Shown: positions 1 through 10,743, counted from the stretch's first letter. The stretch: DNA of 64,000 nucleotides from Cryptomeria japonica (GCF_030272615.1 NC_081414.1:239727233-239791232), one strand, 5' to 3'. A program made the numbers and translations. Notes: generated by a model not told the origin, from the sequence alone.

Positions 1-15
1 CTGCTCTCTCAACTT

Positions 16-666
16 CTAATGTTGCACATCCACCCATCTGCGAGTACATGATAAAACAGGGGCCATCAAAGCTCTCAAGTCTAAAACCTCGGGCTCGTTC
101 CAATCTATCTTCACTCTTTTATCCTCTTCGTCATAGGACGATTGGAGGTATCTGCCATTATCTTGGGCTTGATCAGCTACTCTATAAACCTTGCATTTCC
201 TGATGAAATCTAAAGGTAGCCTGGAATGCATCTTTCTTCTAACTTCTAAATCACTAGAGATATTCATCCAAAAGTCTTCTACCTGAAACTCATGTCTGTA
301 CTTCTTACCAACTGTCTCCTCCATATAACCATGAGGATCAAAATTCTCCCTCGAGGCAAAGAATGTGAATGAATATAAAGCTAATTCCTTCTCTGCATCC
401 TCCGAGGCTTGAGTATTAGGACATACCTCAACTGAATTCCCCAATATGATGGGCATGGGAACTCCATTTCCATGCTTGTGTCTAGATGCCTTCGCATAAG
501 CTGCCAACTGTCTGGTCACCTCAAGTAGCACTATCCTGTCTGTCGGATATCTCGGTAACATGTAGGGAGGTGAAGGACACCCATGAACTTTGATGTATGT
601 AAACTTTTGAAACTGGATGAACCATGCACCATACTTCTTCACAAGTTCTTGTGCATCCGGAGATAG
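16..666 (-). CDS. Unrecognised retroelement-like ORF, downstream part
   Basis: Immediately after the TGA at 669-667 the same minus-strand frame stays open for about 215 codons to a TAG at 18-16. The first in-phase codons (L-S-P-D-A-Q-E-L-V) read straight into the rest, so this is most simply the C-terminal part of the same protein, about 525 residues in all with one stop codon. There is no in-frame ATG near its beginning, which argues against an independent gene. Content is mixed and globular-looking, with basic patches and a C-terminal acidic stretch (SSYDEEDKR). The frame is open again for the few codons left before the window edge, so the 3' end may also be an internal nonsense mutation. 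Function unknown; stop readthrough is possible but decay is likelier. Confidence 0.5.
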   Translation of the reverse strand, partial: LSPDAQELVKKYGAWFIQFQKFTYIKVHGCPSPPYMLPRYPTDRIVLLEVTRQLAAYAKASRHKHGNGVPMPIILGNSVEVCPNTQASEDAEKELALYSFTFFASRENFDPHGYMEETVGKKYRHEFQVEDFWMNISSDLEVRRKMHSRLPLDFIRKCKVYRVADQAQDNGRYLQSSYDEEDKRVKIDWNEPEVLDLRALMAPVLSCTRRWVDVQH

Positions 667-1596
667 TCAATTATGAATCCCGCCTTGCAATATCCAAGTA
701 ATGTTCATCGTGAAGGTATCATTGACTAACCTGTAGTCACTTCCAGGTGGATGATGCAGATGAACATAAGAGTCACAAACTCTCACTTCTCCGGGTCCTC
801 TTCCGATCACTCCTCTGTGAGGTAGCCCTGCATACTCGAAACTCCTGATCAAGGCATATATGACATATGAGCTCATATGGAATGATTTGGTAGGCCTTAG
901 CCTTCTCAACTGCACGTCTAGACTATTGCTAATAATTCTGGCCCAATGAAGCATTCCTTTTCCTTGGACTATCACTTGAATGAAGAAGAACATCCACTTT
1001 TCGAAGTAGAAGGCTTGAGGAGCCCCTGTAATTCGATTGAGCAAAGTTATCAAATCTCTGTACTCCTCCTGGAAGTCGATCCTATGTGGTGTGTTGGGAA
1101 TCTTGTTCAGGCGAGGACGACTTTTGAGCAACCAATTCTTATTGATGAGATTCAAGCAAGTGTCGGGATCATCTTCATACATTGATCTGGCTCCTTCTAG
1201 GCTCTTGTAAATCATATCTTTATGCTCTGGAAGATGAAGAGCTTCACTTATAGCTTCCTTTGAAAGGTAAGCTAAGGTGTTCCCTTCCTTGGATACGATC
1301 GACCTTGATTGTGAGTCATAGTGGCGGGCACACTCGATCATCAGCTCATGACACTTGACTGCTGGAGGGAAACCTGCCGCCTTGATGATGCCACTTTCAA
1401 TTATCTTCTTCGCAACAGGCGATGGCTTGCCAATGTAGGGGACCTCTCGAAACTTCTTCACATTGAAGTTTCCTAAGTTGGTGTCTCCGATATTACTCCA
1501 TTTGGACACGATCCTGGTCTCCAATTCGTCATTCTTCTGATCTTCCTTGATGAGAGCCGGGCGACTAGTAGATGCTCCTGCCTTTGGAGTCGCCAT
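667..1596 (-). CDS. Unrecognised retroelement-like ORF, upstream part
   Basis: An open frame on the minus strand starts at the ATG 1596-1594 (MATPKAG...) and runs to a TGA at 669-667, about 309 residues. I chose this ATG because the codons before it give only a non-ATG start, and the sequence just upstream looks like a splice acceptor. The product is soluble-looking: no signal peptide, no clear membrane segment, a charged N-terminus and a central run rich in aromatic residues (EKWMFFFIQ). I do not recognise protease, RT, integrase or zinc-knuckle motifs. The next frame (642-16) is in the same phase, so the TGA probably splits one longer protein. The long LTR-like promoter region upstream suggests a retroelement-borne gene. 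My impression is of a multi-copy conifer ORF family; that comes from memory and is unverified. Confidence 0.6.
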   Translation of the reverse strand: MATPKAGASTSRPALIKEDQKNDELETRIVSKWSNIGDTNLGNFNVKKFREVPYIGKPSPVAKKIIESGIIKAAGFPPAVKCHELMIECARHYDSQSRSIVSKEGNTLAYLSKEAISEALHLPEHKDMIYKSLEGARSMYEDDPDTCLNLINKNWLLKSRPRLNKIPNTPHRIDFQEEYRDLITLLNRITGAPQAFYFEKWMFFFIQVIVQGKGMLHWARIISNSLDVQLRRLRPTKSFHMSSYVIYALIRSFEYAGLPHRGVIGRGPGEVRVCDSYVHLHHPPGSDYRLVNDTFTMNITWILQGGIHN

Positions 1597-1604
1597 CTTG
1601 ACAC

Positions 1605-1816
1605 CTACACAACATTTCAAAATTAGTTCTTAAGCATTATATCTTGAAGTGTAGAAATTAGGACTCAAAAGGAAGATTTAAGATATTAATTAGGAAACTT
1701 CATGATAAATTTAGAGTTATCATTTCCTAATTAACCATGCAACACTTAAGACTTTTCTAAAAAAAGTGTCCAAAAATCAAGTCTTGACCAAGGATGTTAA
1801 GATGATTTCGCCATAC
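1605..1816 (-). other. Possible 5'-UTR intron
   Basis: On the minus strand a donor-like AG|GTATGG at 1818-1811 and an acceptor-like TTGTGTAG ending at 1605 bracket about 212 AT-rich bases directly before the ATG at 1596. Splicing would join the leader to GTGTCAAGATGG. This is inferred from splice-site shape only. Confidence 0.3.
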
Positions 1817-2070
1817 CTCCTCTTGAGTATTAAACTCTAAGAAATGATGCAAGAAAAATGGATTTCGCTAGGCAAAGTTAGATCAAAGCCCTCTCTTGGA
1901 TGAATTGCGCCCCCTCTAGCTTGAAAAGAATAAACTCCACTTCCCTTTTAGCCTTCAACACTTGAAAGAAATTCACTCCAAACCAGCTCTATTTCGCACG
2001 TCCAATTAGCTCTCCAATTTCGCACTTAAAAGGATGATTGAATGAATGATTAGACTTGATCAAAGCATCC

Positions 2071-2082
2071 CTATTATATAGA
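2071..2082 (-). promoter_or_regulatory. TATA box upstream of the minus-strand ORF
   Basis: The minus strand reads CTCTATATAATAGG here, a good plant TATA box, about 480 bases upstream of the ATG at 1596 and just outside the possible leader intron. Transcription would start near 2045. It places the hairpin array (2429-4615) upstream of the start site, in the U3-equivalent part of the LTR-like region. The match is by eye. Confidence 0.45.
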
Positions 2083-5022
2083 GCGCTCACGCCTTGCTTC
2101 CCCTAGGCCGACTTGGCAAAAAGGAGGTAAAAAATAAATAAAATCTCCAAAAAGGGGTGGCCGACTTGAAAAATAAAAGCAAAATAATGCCTTGAGCGCT
2201 CACCAATGAATTTTAATTTAATAAAAAAATTAATTTTAAATGCCTCCAAAGTAAAATTTCGATTTTCTCAAGGCTTAAAATTAATTTATTAAATGCCAAA
2301 ATGCCTTTAATTTAATGTGAATTTAATTTCAATTTTCCAAATGCCTCAAAATTAGCAATTTTGGCGATCTAATGCAAATTGGAGAATATTAATTTTTAAA
2401 ACAAGGCTTAATGAAACTCCATGATGATTTCGCCTTGGACCCTCTCTGAGGGTCAAGAGCGATTTTCCAATTTTAGCCTTGAATACTTCACATCTTGACT
2501 TGTAAATCTCCTGGAGGGTAAATTGATATCCAGTTAAGGTGTTGCACTTCAAATTTTGACATTTTGCATGAGGAAAATAGGTGGAAATGTCAATTTCGCC
2601 CTGGACCCTCTCCAAGGGTCAGGAGTGATTTTTCATTTTTTAGCTGTAATCCACCTTAGCTTGATTGTTGACCCTTCAATGTCACTTCTAAGATCCATTT
2701 CCTTGCACTGCCATGTTAATTCATCAACAATTTTGAAGGAAATGATGTCCTTAGAGGAAATTTCACCCTGGACCCTCAGCAAGGGTCAGGAGCGATTTTC
2801 CTAATTTTGCTCAAAATTAGCATTTTTCAACGTTCAAAATCTCTTCAAGATATTTCAAATAGATCTTCTCACTGGCTCCCAGACTTTGCTCTATCCAACT
2901 TGGGAGAAAAAGTGCAATTTTGGTGTTTTTCGCCCTGGACCCTCAGCAAGGGTCAGGAGCGATTTTTTCAATTTTGACTAAAAATCTTCATTTCGTTATC
3001 AAAACACTTCTCCATCAATCAAGATCATGTTTAGGCCTCCAAAATAAGCAAGAAAATCTTCTTTCCAAACTTTCGCCCTGGACCCTCTCCAAGGGTCAGG
3101 AGCGCTTTTTGCTTAATTCATCATCATTTTTTGTTGAAACTTTATTCACCACTAGGCAATGTCCTTCCTTTATCCATTCCATCCAAATTTGCTTTGTTGT
3201 TGCAAGGTAAAATGAGAGGTTTTCAAATTTTCGCCCTAGACCCTCTCCAAGGGTCAGGAGTGATTTTTCATTTTTAGCCCAAGATCATCAAGCTTTAGAG
3301 GCAAATCATCATTCATCATGCTTTTGGAGGTCTTTTCTTCTTTAGCCTAACCTTGCCTTAGCAAAATTTTGAAGGGAATATGTGGTTTTTGTGATTTTCG
3401 CCTTGGACCCTCTCCGAGGGTCAGGAGCGACTTTTTGGTTTTAGACATACTTCTTCATCTTTTAGACTTCAAATCGCCACTAAGGCATAAAACATCATGT
3501 CCTCTTCCTATCCAAGCAAGATTTTGCCTTAATTCTTCAAATAAAGGAGAGAATCTTGGAAATTCGCTCTAGACCCTCAGCAAGGGTCAGGAGCGATTTT
3601 TGTATTGTCTTCAAAATCCTGACTCTCCATGATCCTTTTTTACTTCAAGGCAATTTAAACATCATTTCAAGCTCATGTCTAGGCTTAGATTTGTCCAAAC
3701 TCGGAGGAAAAGGTTGAATATTAAGTTTTTCGCCTTGGGCCCTCAGTAAGGGTCAGGAGCAATTTTCCAGTCTTGGCTTGATTGCTTCCTTGTTGATCGT
3801 CCAAGTTATATTCAATGGGTAAAACATGCCTCCTTTCATCCATTCCAATCATAAAAATCATTTTGACTTTGCAAGATAAATGTGCTTTTGAAAATTTCGC
3901 TCTGGGCCTTCAGAGAGGGTTAGGAGCGATTTTACCTTTCCTGGGCAAAACTCCTTCATCTCATCATCTTCAATCAAGTCTGGATACTTTATCATGCTCA
4001 TTTCATGCTCCACCATGCCTTTGACATCTCAATTTGGCCAAACAAGGCCAGGAATGACTCCAATAAGAATTTTCGCCCTGGACCCTCAGCAAGGGTTAGG
4101 AGCGATTTTGATGTTTTCAACAAAGTCCTTCATCATTTCAAGTTAAAACTCTTTCAGGCGGGTGGAGGAAGTCATTCATTTTCCATTCATGCTCAAAACT
4201 TGGTCTCTTTTCATTGCAAAATGAGGTAAATCAAGATTTCGCCCTGGGCCCTCAACAAGGGTCAGGAGCGATTTTCCCTTTAGTCTCCAAAATTCATCAC
4301 TTTTCTTGCTCTCAAACCTTCAACAGCATCAAGTCACGTTCAATCATCCTTTCGAGAGACCCTGCACAAAACAATTTAGAAAAGTCAGTGACAAATATGC
4401 TTAAACAACATTTTTCGCCCTGGACCCTCAGCAAGGGTCAGGAGCGAAATTACCCTTTTAGGCTAAACTGTTCAAAATTTGAGTCTCAAATCACTTCACA
4501 AGGCAAAGTTAGGTCATTTTCAAGGTCAGGAACTAGTTAGCAAGTCCATCAAAAAACAAGAAATTGTGCTTAGGATAAAGTTCGCCCTGGACCCTCAGCA
4601 AGGGTCAAGAGCGAATTCTCTATTTCAGGCATCATCTTACTTTCCAAAAATTGATCAAAACTTACCCAGGCAAGAACACACAATTTCTCCTTCAAAAATG
4701 CTAACACTTAGTCGAAATTGGACTTTACCCTAAAAACCCTTATTAGACCTAACCTAAGACCTATTTGACTCCTCTGGAAGGCTTACCTTATTTCAACAAT
4801 CTCAATTCTTCAGGAGGATACTTAACAACTTTCCAAAATTTGACTGGACTTAGCCTGAATGACGCCAAAAAGGAACCCTTAAGGTTTAGCCCTAGCCCAG
4901 GATCACTCACTCACTCAAAACCCTAAAAAGAGATAGAAGAACAAGCAGAGAGAAAGCAAAAAACAAAAGCAAAAAGAGGGGGTCCCCATTCTAATGGGGC
5001 GATGTGTGAAATGGTCACAACA
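2083..5022 (-). mobile_element. LTR-like U3 region of the element carrying the 16-1596 ORF
   Basis: Read on the minus strand, a sharp end at 5022 begins TGTTGTGACCATTTCACAC and is followed by a CCCCATT-AG-AATGGGG hairpin. It closely resembles the end at 14909 (TGTTGTGACGTTTTCACAC, then CCCATT-GCA-AATGGG). TG at the boundary and the downstream TATA box fit an LTR U3 of nearly 3 kb. The 3' end of the LTR and a primer-binding site were not found, so the full element cannot be drawn. The boundary falls inside the zinc-finger coding part of the neighbouring hAT pseudogene. Confidence 0.5.
2429..4615. repeat. 14-copy tandem array of a GC-rich hairpin, ~166-bp period
   Basis: A 35-39 bp core close to TTCGCCCTGGACCCT-CAGCA-AGGGTCAGGAGCGA recurs with starts at about 2429, 2595, 2761, 2929, 3072, 3230, 3397, 3563, 3729, 3896, 4072, 4238, 4414 and 4581. 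Ten of the thirteen spacings are 158-168 bp, mostly 166 or 167; the others are 143, 176 and 176. Each core is an inverted repeat: GACCCT pairs with AGGGTC, and the flanking TCGCCCT pairs with AGG-GCGA with single-base bulges, about 13 pairs around a 5-base loop. The ~130-bp spacers are AT-rich and much more diverged than the cores. The array lies between the LTR-like end at 5022 and the TATA box near 2077. Short ORFs through it are only the repeat being translated. Confidence 0.9.
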
Positions 5023-5023
5023 G

Positions 5024-7130
5024 GTTCGTGGGCACGTTTGCTACATAAAAGGTACAAGATGTGAAGTATGCCCTGGTGCAGATGTTGGTGATTCTTCCAG
5101 GGAAGGGATTGCTAACTGAGAGGATCACAAAATATTAAAAAGAAGAGGATAAAGCTAATAATCGGGTTCAATCATTGAATCAAAGGTCAACTCTAAGTTT
5201 AAATAGACCCCCTTTGCATCCAGCTTTGAGAACATCTATTGGTCACAAGAGGAGCAATTTAGGACCTCTTGAAAAGGCATCTAATTTGCAAAGTCGAGAG
5301 GATACAGATCAAAATATTGCACATTGTTTGTATGCGAATTGAATTTCATTCAATGTGGTTTGCTCTCCATTTTGGCAAGAGATGGTTAGGCCAATTAATG
5401 AAGCCCCAAAAGGATACAAAAGTCTAGGGTATGAGAAGGTTTTGTACAACCCTTTTGGCTAAAGAAAATGATATTATTGACTGAAAATTGCATGAGATTC
5501 GAGATTCACGGAAAACCTCAAGGGTTTCTATCATTTGTGATGGATCGAAGGATGCTAGAAATAGGCCACTAATCAATGTGGTTGCAATGAGCCCAAAGGG
5601 GGCAATGTTTTTGAAAGCATTAGAATGCAAGGCTGAAGAGAAAGATGGTCAATTTATTTCCAACATTCTAATTGAAGCAATTGAGTCAATGGGGCCAGAA
5701 AACATTGTTTAGGTGATCACAGCTAATGCAAAAGGATACAAAGCAGTAAGGTTGGTCGTGGAAGCAAGATATCCAAATATTTGGTGGACCCCTTGTGTAG
5801 TTCATTTTTTAAACTTGCTACAAAAAATTGGCAAAATTCAATGGATACAAAAGATTTATGAAGAAGCCAAAGAAGATGTTTATTTGTAAACATCACGTCA
5901 TAGGCCATTTTAAGCCAATTCACCAAGTTAGAGTTGTTAAAGGTAAGTTTTCTTTTGTATTAAAATATTCAAGTGTATTTTTATTATTTTTTTAATTGAA
6001 GGTGGTTGAAACACGCTTTTCCATGCACTACATTATTCTCAAAAGGCTTGTGGATGTCAAACAAGCCTTGAGAAGTATGGTGATTAATGACATTTGGGCA
6101 GTTTGGAGGCAATCCCAAACATAGATTATTCGTGATCTTTCACTAAGCCAATATACACCTTCATTCATCGTTGTGATACTAATAAGGCAATGTTGGGGGA
6201 CATCTATGATTCCATAGATACAATGGTGGAGAAAAATATAAATATTATTATAGCAAAAGAGCAAGTCCCCTTTGAATTTTTTTATAGGAAAATATATAAG
6301 GTTATCAAGAAAAGATGGGATAAAAGGACAACTCCTTTGCAACTTTTGGCATATGCTTTGAACCCCAAGTACTACCATGCCAATATGTTAGAATTGCCAA
6401 ATAAGACAACACCAAATATGGATGTTGAGGTTGTTGATGGATACAAAAATGCTTTCAAAAATTTACAAATCCTAGAGTTGCTACAAAGATTTGAAATGAG
6501 TTTGGGACATTTGCATCCTTTGATGAAACTTATGCAAATGTTGATGAAATGGCAAATAAAAAAGAAATGGGCCCTATAATGTGGTGGAACTTCCATGGTG
6601 CCACGACTACACATTTGCAAAAGTTGACTAGCAAACTTTTGTCATAGTTTTAACTTTATATGAATTATATTCTAATTTAAATTATTTCTTATTTTAATTT
6701 TTATTTAATTGTTTATGTTTTCGTAACTTATAATATGAACTTTTTTTAATAGGTTTCAAGTTCTTTTGCATCTGAGATGAATTGGAGTACATATGGCTTC
6801 ATCCATTCTGTGAAATGAAATAGGTTCGCAGCCAACAAAGAAAATGAATTTGTATATGTGCATTCCAATCTTCGTTTCCTGTCGCATTCCTCCACAAACT
6901 ACATGAAATGGCCTAGTAGACTTTGGGATGTACAATTTGAGATGAGTGACATTGATGTGTCCATAAATGCGTTGACACATCTCAATCCCATTGCTAAGAA
7001 TTTTGATATAGTAGGAGGATACTCTGGTGAATCTTCAATGGGTTCTGAGAGTCTAGTTGGTGGTTACACTCGATCCAACTATCCTAACACTTTAGAGAAC
7101 CTTGATGATCTAGATCTCCAATTTTAGGAG
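5024..7130 (+). pseudogene. hAT-superfamily transposase, decayed and 5'-truncated
   Basis: The pieces follow the order of plant hAT transposases. Remnants of a BED zinc finger (RFVGTFAT, then GTRCEVCPGADVGDSSREGIA) lie at 5024-5140. A DUF659-type region spans 5340-5940, with stretches such as RNRPLINV, SPKGAMFLKA and EARYPNIWWTPCVVH. The catalytic middle and C-terminal dimerisation region follow at 6002-7130 (AYALNPKYYHANML, WWNFHGATTTHLQ, EMNWSTYGFIHSVK). At least three frameshifts and several stops (TAG at 5710-5712, for example) break the frame, so it cannot make transposase. A 59-bp GT-AG intron at 5943-6001 joins LLK to VVETRF in frame. A second intron probably lies at about 6645-6752. 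The 5' end stops at the LTR boundary 5022, as if an LTR element had inserted into the BED exon. Confidence 0.85.
5943..6001 (+). other. Short intron inside the hAT pseudogene
   Basis: A GTAAGT donor at 5943 and a pyrimidine-rich acceptor ending TTGAAG at 6001 bound 59 bases. Removing them restores a continuous hAT reading (LELLK-VVETRF), which is the main support. Confidence 0.6.
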
Positions 7131-7476
7131 AATAGTGATGATATTTTTGATAGCATGTGATGCTACCAAACTATTAATGTATTCAAATTTTGTTTTAATA
7201 ATAAAACTACATCATCACAATTATGTGTCCATATTGCTTTCACACTAATGAAAATATTCTTTAGTAACTTAGAAAATTATGTTAAATATATGTGTAAGTG
7301 ATTTTTATGAATGCCGCATCCTGCCATATACAAATGAGAGGTCTTGAAAAATGTCCATATTTGTTTCCGATACCACACCCGTATCCGTATCCATGTCTGT
7401 GCAACTTTGATCTCAACTTTGTTTCACTTATTCAAGCTGCATGCAAGGGTTAGAAGTGCAATCTTGCAAGATCACT
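7131..7476 (+). other. 3' flank of the hAT element, no gene
   Basis: Non-coding DNA after the hAT stop. Repeated CCGTATCC/CCGATACC-type motifs near 7360-7400 look like the subterminal repeats of such elements, so the hAT 3' end is probably about 7400. Terminal repeats could not be matched because the 5' end is missing. Confidence 0.3.
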
Positions 7477-7491
7477 AGCTTTGATACCATT
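7477..7491 (-). other. Retrotransposon primer-binding site and LTR 3' end
   Basis: On the minus strand, ...GGTGGCTATGACA ends at 7491, then one base, then TGGTATCAAAGC (7489-7478). This differs from the standard initiator-Met primer site TGGTATCAGAGC at one position. It marks the 3' end of a minus-strand 5' LTR occupying the DNA to the right, and the start of an internal region lost within a few tens of bases towards the hAT remnant. Confidence 0.65.
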
Positions 7492-8676
7492 GTCATAGCC
7501 ACCCTAGATTTTATTTTATTTTTAAATTACATCAAGTAAAAATAAGATTACAATGCAATATCCATTTCACTTTTTGATCACCTAGTTGTCAAGATGGGCA
7601 AGGTGAGAGCATGTGGTGAAAGGATCTACTTATTCAGTAAAGTAGTAAGCGACAGGCCAGCCAATACCACTTATTCAGTAAAGTGCATATGCAATATTGA
7701 ATTGAAACAAGCTTATTTAGTGGGAAACAAAGGGGCACCTCCACTAAACTGCTTGTTCAATTGGGTGAGTAACAACAAAATTATCCACTTATTTAGTGGG
7801 AAAATACAAAACAACTCTTCCACTTATTTAGGACGAGTGAATACAATATCACCACTTATTCAGTGGGGTAGGTATCAACGATGAACAAGATCAAATCATT
7901 GGCGGTGCTACCATCCAATGCTTACAATGTTAGCTTGCATACAACTATGTGAAAATAAAAGTATATCTGTTGTTACAAAGTGTTGATAAGTATTGTTGTA
8001 TAAGTACTAATGATAAAATGGAACTCTTGTACTAGCCCAAATAGGACCCAAAATCATGAACAAACCCACCTAACTTGAAACAACAACAATATACCTTGAT
8101 GGATGATGAAAATTATGGTGGTATAGTCCTGATTTGGCTCTAGAACTCGGTAAAAAGAGGTTTAGGCGATGTGATAAGCATCCAAGAACATCATTAATTC
8201 ATTCCCCAAACACCACACAACATTCACAAGTTGGAAAGACACCTCCAGGTAAACCATTGGAAGAAAGAGTATAAGTTATATAACAGTCTTGTAACTGAAA
8301 TTAGATCTGTACAGTTCTATCATCACATAGGTACAACATGTACTGTGCCATAAATGACTTTAAAACTTATCCCACATTCATTTCTCCACCCCTAAATTGC
8401 TTGGAAACTGGTAACAAGGATAGGGTAACTCCACACCAAGAGAAATAGCTCACACAAACTAGGCCCTTCACACAATCATTCCCAAGCCCTCCCAAGCATG
8501 GTACGTCCAGAAGATACAAACTATACAGCCTCTTCTTTGCTGCAACTTTTACAATTTGTACGACTTACAGAGATAAACAAGTGCAACTCCAAACAGCATT
8601 AAAGAGAAAGCAAATTTAGAAAGTATACCCAAAGGGTAGCCAATAGGAATGGTACAGCCTATACCAAAGGTGGGCC
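7491..8676 (-). mobile_element. LTR body with small CCACT/AGTGG hairpin repeats
   Basis: This lies upstream (minus strand) of the primer-binding site at 7477-7489 and carries no gene. Between 7620 and 7875 the motif CCACTTATTCAGTGG, a 5-bp stem with a 5-base loop, recurs about six times with variations (near 7626, 7667, 7710, 7787, 7820 and 7853). A TATA-like TTATATAAC lies near 8276 on the minus strand. The LTR 5' end was not located; the solo LTR starting at 8677 seems to have landed in or beside it. Confidence 0.45.
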
Positions 8677-10246
8677 TGTTGACGTGTTTTTTATGACAGT
8701 GTCTAACACAGAATAAAGTTGCCCAACAGTCACTTTACTCTCTCTTGCTCAAAGTACAATTGTATGCTAAGATTGCAATAAGTTCAAACAATTGACTCCA
8801 AGGTTCCGATTATGCAATGGACATGACTCAGATGGCTTGATGTGATACGCTGGTAATCCAAGGGGATTTACGTTTGAATCATTCTTTCACTTCTTTGCTG
8901 TGGCTGGAACTTCATCATCGGATATAGCAATTATGCGATGCTTCTGCTTCAAACGAACTAAATTGGAATGGACTGAAATTTAAGGAGAAAGGGTTAGAAG
9001 GATCCAGATCTACTTCTAAGGGCAGCGATATCAACAGATAATGCTTTAATGGACGAATTCCAAATCAACCAAATTTTGCTTCGCCAAGATTAACAACTCC
9101 ACAAGAACTGGTGCAACCTTCCAAGGATGTTGATTCAAATCGAGAAAGTGCAGTTGAATACCCAAAACGACGCAATCCAAATGACTATCCACAATTGAAC
9201 TTAGCACAAATTTAGTGGCTCGGGCTAACTTTACACTACAACTTATAATCAACAAGATGCAAAAAGTATGAGCCATGGAAATTCATCAAACACCATTACA
9301 TTCTTCGTTGAAATCAAAGCACTATTCTATTTCTACTCTAAGTGACGAAGGTGAAACCATGCAAGTTTTGAAAAATAACTTAAGTGAACACCATTAGAGA
9401 ACAATGCATCACTGTTATTATCTCAAAAACTTATCACAACAATTTCATACAATCACCTCTTTATACATGCCTCATGCCTTGGCTACATGCAAAACCCTAA
9501 TTATGGTTTCTCCCTAAAAAATCCCCCACACATGATGCAACAAGGTGGGAATCAACAATAAATGCCCATTATGCCCATATACAATTAATTCCATCCCATT
9601 ACAATTAGTATCCGAAATGCACCAAATGCACCACTCTTCACTAAATTCATACAATGTGCACTGAATATTCCTCCATGCAAAAATTGCCCCATTATGTCAT
9701 AAATGCACCATCTCCACACGCGACGGCTGCATGCAAATTTTTTTTGCCATAATGCCTTAAATGTGACGACTGCATGCAAAAAGATGCTCCGTTGATTCAA
9801 CTTGCATTGACCCGACTGACACTTGGCGAAAAATCCTTGGAGAGAGAAACTTTCATTTGGGAAGAATTTTCTTGAAGTTTTGAACTTTCTTTGTCTTGTA
9901 GAAGTTTTTTTTCATCAATTTTGCACTTTTCCTGTTTTTTTAGGATTTTTTTTGAATTTGAGTTCCAGAATCCAAGAGAGAGAGAATTCTCTCCCTTGAC
10001 CAATTTTTTTACCTTGCCTCGAAATTTCCTCATTTTGGGTGAATTTTCTTCTCTAAGAAAGAAATTTAAATTTCTTCCTTGATTGGGATATCCATGCTTC
10101 TCTTCCAATGTCAATTTTATGTTGTGGAGGAATTCTTCATCTCCAACTTGGGCGCTAAAAACACATGGTGAGGGAATTTTGCTTGAGGAAAAATCCTCCA
10201 TACCCTTCATTTGGCGCCCATTCTTGACCTTGATTCTACTTTACCC

Positions 10247-10605
10247 TGAGGAAGGAATTCCTTCAATCCTTAGCCAAATTTCACATTTTCTAGGAATTTT
10301 GTCCTGAAGGAAGGAATTTCCAACACTTAGTCAATTTTTCACTTTCCTCGAATTCTATCTTGAAGGAAGGAATTTCCAACACTTCATCAATTTTTTCACT
10401 TTCCTCGAATTTTGTCTTGAAGGAAGGAATTTCCAACACTTAGTCAATTTTTTCACTTTCTTGGAATTCTATCCTGAAGGAAGGAATTTCCACCACTTAG
10501 TCAATTTTTGACTTTTCTCGAATTCTATCCTGAAGGAAGGAATTTTGAACACTTAAGTCATTTTTTTGCTTTTTTCCAAAAATTCTATCTTGAAGGAAAT
10601 TTTGG
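10247..10605. repeat. ~57-bp minisatellite inside the LTR
   Basis: About seven units marked by GAAGGAAGGAATTTCC begin near 10247, 10306, 10362, 10419, 10476, 10532 and 10592, a spacing of 56-60 bp. Each has a GGAA/TTCC inverted repeat and a T-rich TCAATTTTTTCAC segment. It lies inside the minus-strand solo LTR. Confidence 0.9.
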
Positions 10606-10743
10606 ATCAATTTTCCACATTTCCTATTTTTTAGGAATTTTTCAAATTTGAGTTCCAGGGTCTAGGAGATAGAAAATTCTCTCCCTTGGCCAATTTTGTC
10701 ATTGCCTCGAAGTTTGGATGAAATTTTCCTTTCTCATTCTTAT

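Noticed and set aside
2556-4733. Series of plus-strand small ORFs with repeated PWTLSKGQER / ALDPQQGSGA peptides
   Set aside because: They are translations of the tandem hairpin core in different frames; the repeat explains them and there is no start or promoter logic.
9797-10210. 137-codon minus ORF rich in Lys and Ser
   Set aside because: Lies inside a solo LTR, low complexity, and overlaps the repeated GGAAATTCC-type modules.
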